DNA from: Cyanobacteria bacterium UBA5018
Lineage (GTDB): Bacteria; Cyanobacteriota; Cyanobacteriia; PCC-6307; Cyanobiaceae
Length of the DNA stretch: 6,868 nt
Direction of reading: 5' to 3'
Assembly (NCBI GenBank): GCA_002396505.1
Contig: DGYA01000080.1
Coordinates: forward strand, 1-6,868
Below, one piece after another: positions 6,404 to 6,868 of the stretch. The notes below the pieces were generated by a model. It saw nothing but the letters and a program-made list of their open reading frames with translations. It did not search any database and had not been told where the DNA came from. Both the position numbers and the translations under genes were made by a program. The number at the start of each line of letters is the position of its first letter. Positions within the stretch are counted from its first letter, which is position 1.

Positions 6404-6834
6404 CGACCGGCATCCTGCAGGGGGCAGCCATAGGCCCGGAAAGCCGAATCGGCGCTGAGTAGAAGTAGCGATTCGCTGATCGATTGGGCCACCAGCAGGC
6501 GATCAAACGGATCGCGGTGATGCAGGGGCACCTGCTCCAGTGTGAGCAGGTGGGGGAGGTCGAGGGGCAGCAGCTCAAAGCCACACTCCTGGGCCCACTG
6601 GCTGGCCTGGGCCGCCGAGAGCGGCATGTCGCTGCGGGCCAAGGCGTGCTTGCTGGCGATCTCCCAGATCGAAACATGGCTGATCAGGATGCCATCCTCT
6701 TCCTCAACGCCTACAACCCTTCGACCACCAATCCGATCGCGATCCTTTGATCGCTGACGCCCAGCCAGCCAGGCCTCACACCAACCAGCCGGCAGCGAGC
6801 AACACCAGCCCATCCATGCGCTGGTGTTCCGCAA
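6400..6834 (-). pseudogene. Probable decayed PIN-domain (VapC-type) toxin
   Basis: The open frame codes for 144 residues. From residue 44 onward it matches PIN-domain VapC-type toxins, which are Mg-dependent ribonucleases: ISHVSIWEIASKHAL (51-65, with acidic E58), GFELLPLD (85-92), PLHHRDPFDRLLVAQ (103-117, with D108 and D111), SAD (127-129) and AYGCP. The first 43 residues do not look like a PIN N-terminus, and the first catalytic Asp (usual LLDTH) is absent. In another minus-strand frame, LLAAGWLV-stop-GLAG (about 6761-6802) lines up with the family LLDTHxLVWxLAG, implying loss of DTH, a Trp-to-stop change and then a frameshift. No good start lies near residue 44. An intact protein with an unusual N-terminus remains possible. 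No antitoxin gene is identifiable. hisB lies downstream on the same strand. Confidence 0.6.
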
Positions 6835-6868
6835 TCGACAACTGGCGGTGACTTTCAGGAAAGGTGTC
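6776..6868 (-). CDS. Unidentified C-terminal fragment cut by the window edge
   Basis: A minus-strand frame enters from the right edge and runs 30 residues (DTFPESHRQLSIAEHQRMDG... ending AAGWLV) to a TGA at 6776-6778. It overlaps the 5' part of the PIN frame in a different frame. Two readings fit. It could be the tail of an upstream gene such as an antitoxin. Alternatively its last half, from the Met at 6815-6817, is the decayed N-terminus of the PIN gene. The length is too short to name a family. Confidence 0.3.
   Translation of the reverse strand, partial: DTFPESHRQLSIAEHQRMDGLVLLAAGWLV

Noticed and set aside
5848..6462. 204-codon plus-strand frame opposite hisB
   Set aside because: Shadow of the secure hisB frame; no family resemblance.

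Overview
The window looks like chromosomal DNA of a GC-rich unicellular cyanobacterium of the Synechococcus/Cyanobium type. The evidence is protein resemblance: a Ycf23 (DUF561) protein, a family of cyanobacteria and plastids; a short TilS without the long C-terminal half; and a HisB of the form I recall from picocyanobacteria. Four copies of the cyanobacterial HIP1 octamer GCGATCGC (901, 1883, 3404, 6052) agree with this. No phage, plasmid or transposase gene is present.

Layout, left to right. Positions 1-128 are non-coding: two exact copies of a 23-bp unit plus a partial third, then a near-perfect 18-bp inverted repeat. A minus-strand pair follows: tilS (1268-2368) and, 17 bp downstream of it, an unrecognised 373-residue protein (129-1250) with a TPR-like N-terminal part and an AT-rich run of pentapeptide-like repeats. 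Fifty bases from the tilS start, ycf23 (2419-3192) runs the other way. It is followed by a 126-residue four-helix membrane protein (3218-3598) and uvrB (3679-5691). hisB (5692-6306, minus) converges on uvrB with no base between the two stop codons. The right end (6400-6868, minus) holds what looks like a decayed PIN/VapC toxin gene and the tail of an unidentified frame cut by the window edge.

The genes are mostly housekeeping: tRNA-Ile2 anticodon modification (TilS), nucleotide excision repair (UvrB), histidine biosynthesis (HisB), a conserved TIM-barrel protein of unknown role (Ycf23) and a small membrane protein. They do not form one pathway; the arrangement suggests two transcription units leaving the short tilS/ycf23 gap in opposite directions. 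I see no convincing new multi-gene system. The parts that most repay a second look are the repeat-bearing hypothetical protein, the decayed PIN locus, the palindrome across the uvrB/hisB stops and the repeats at the left edge.
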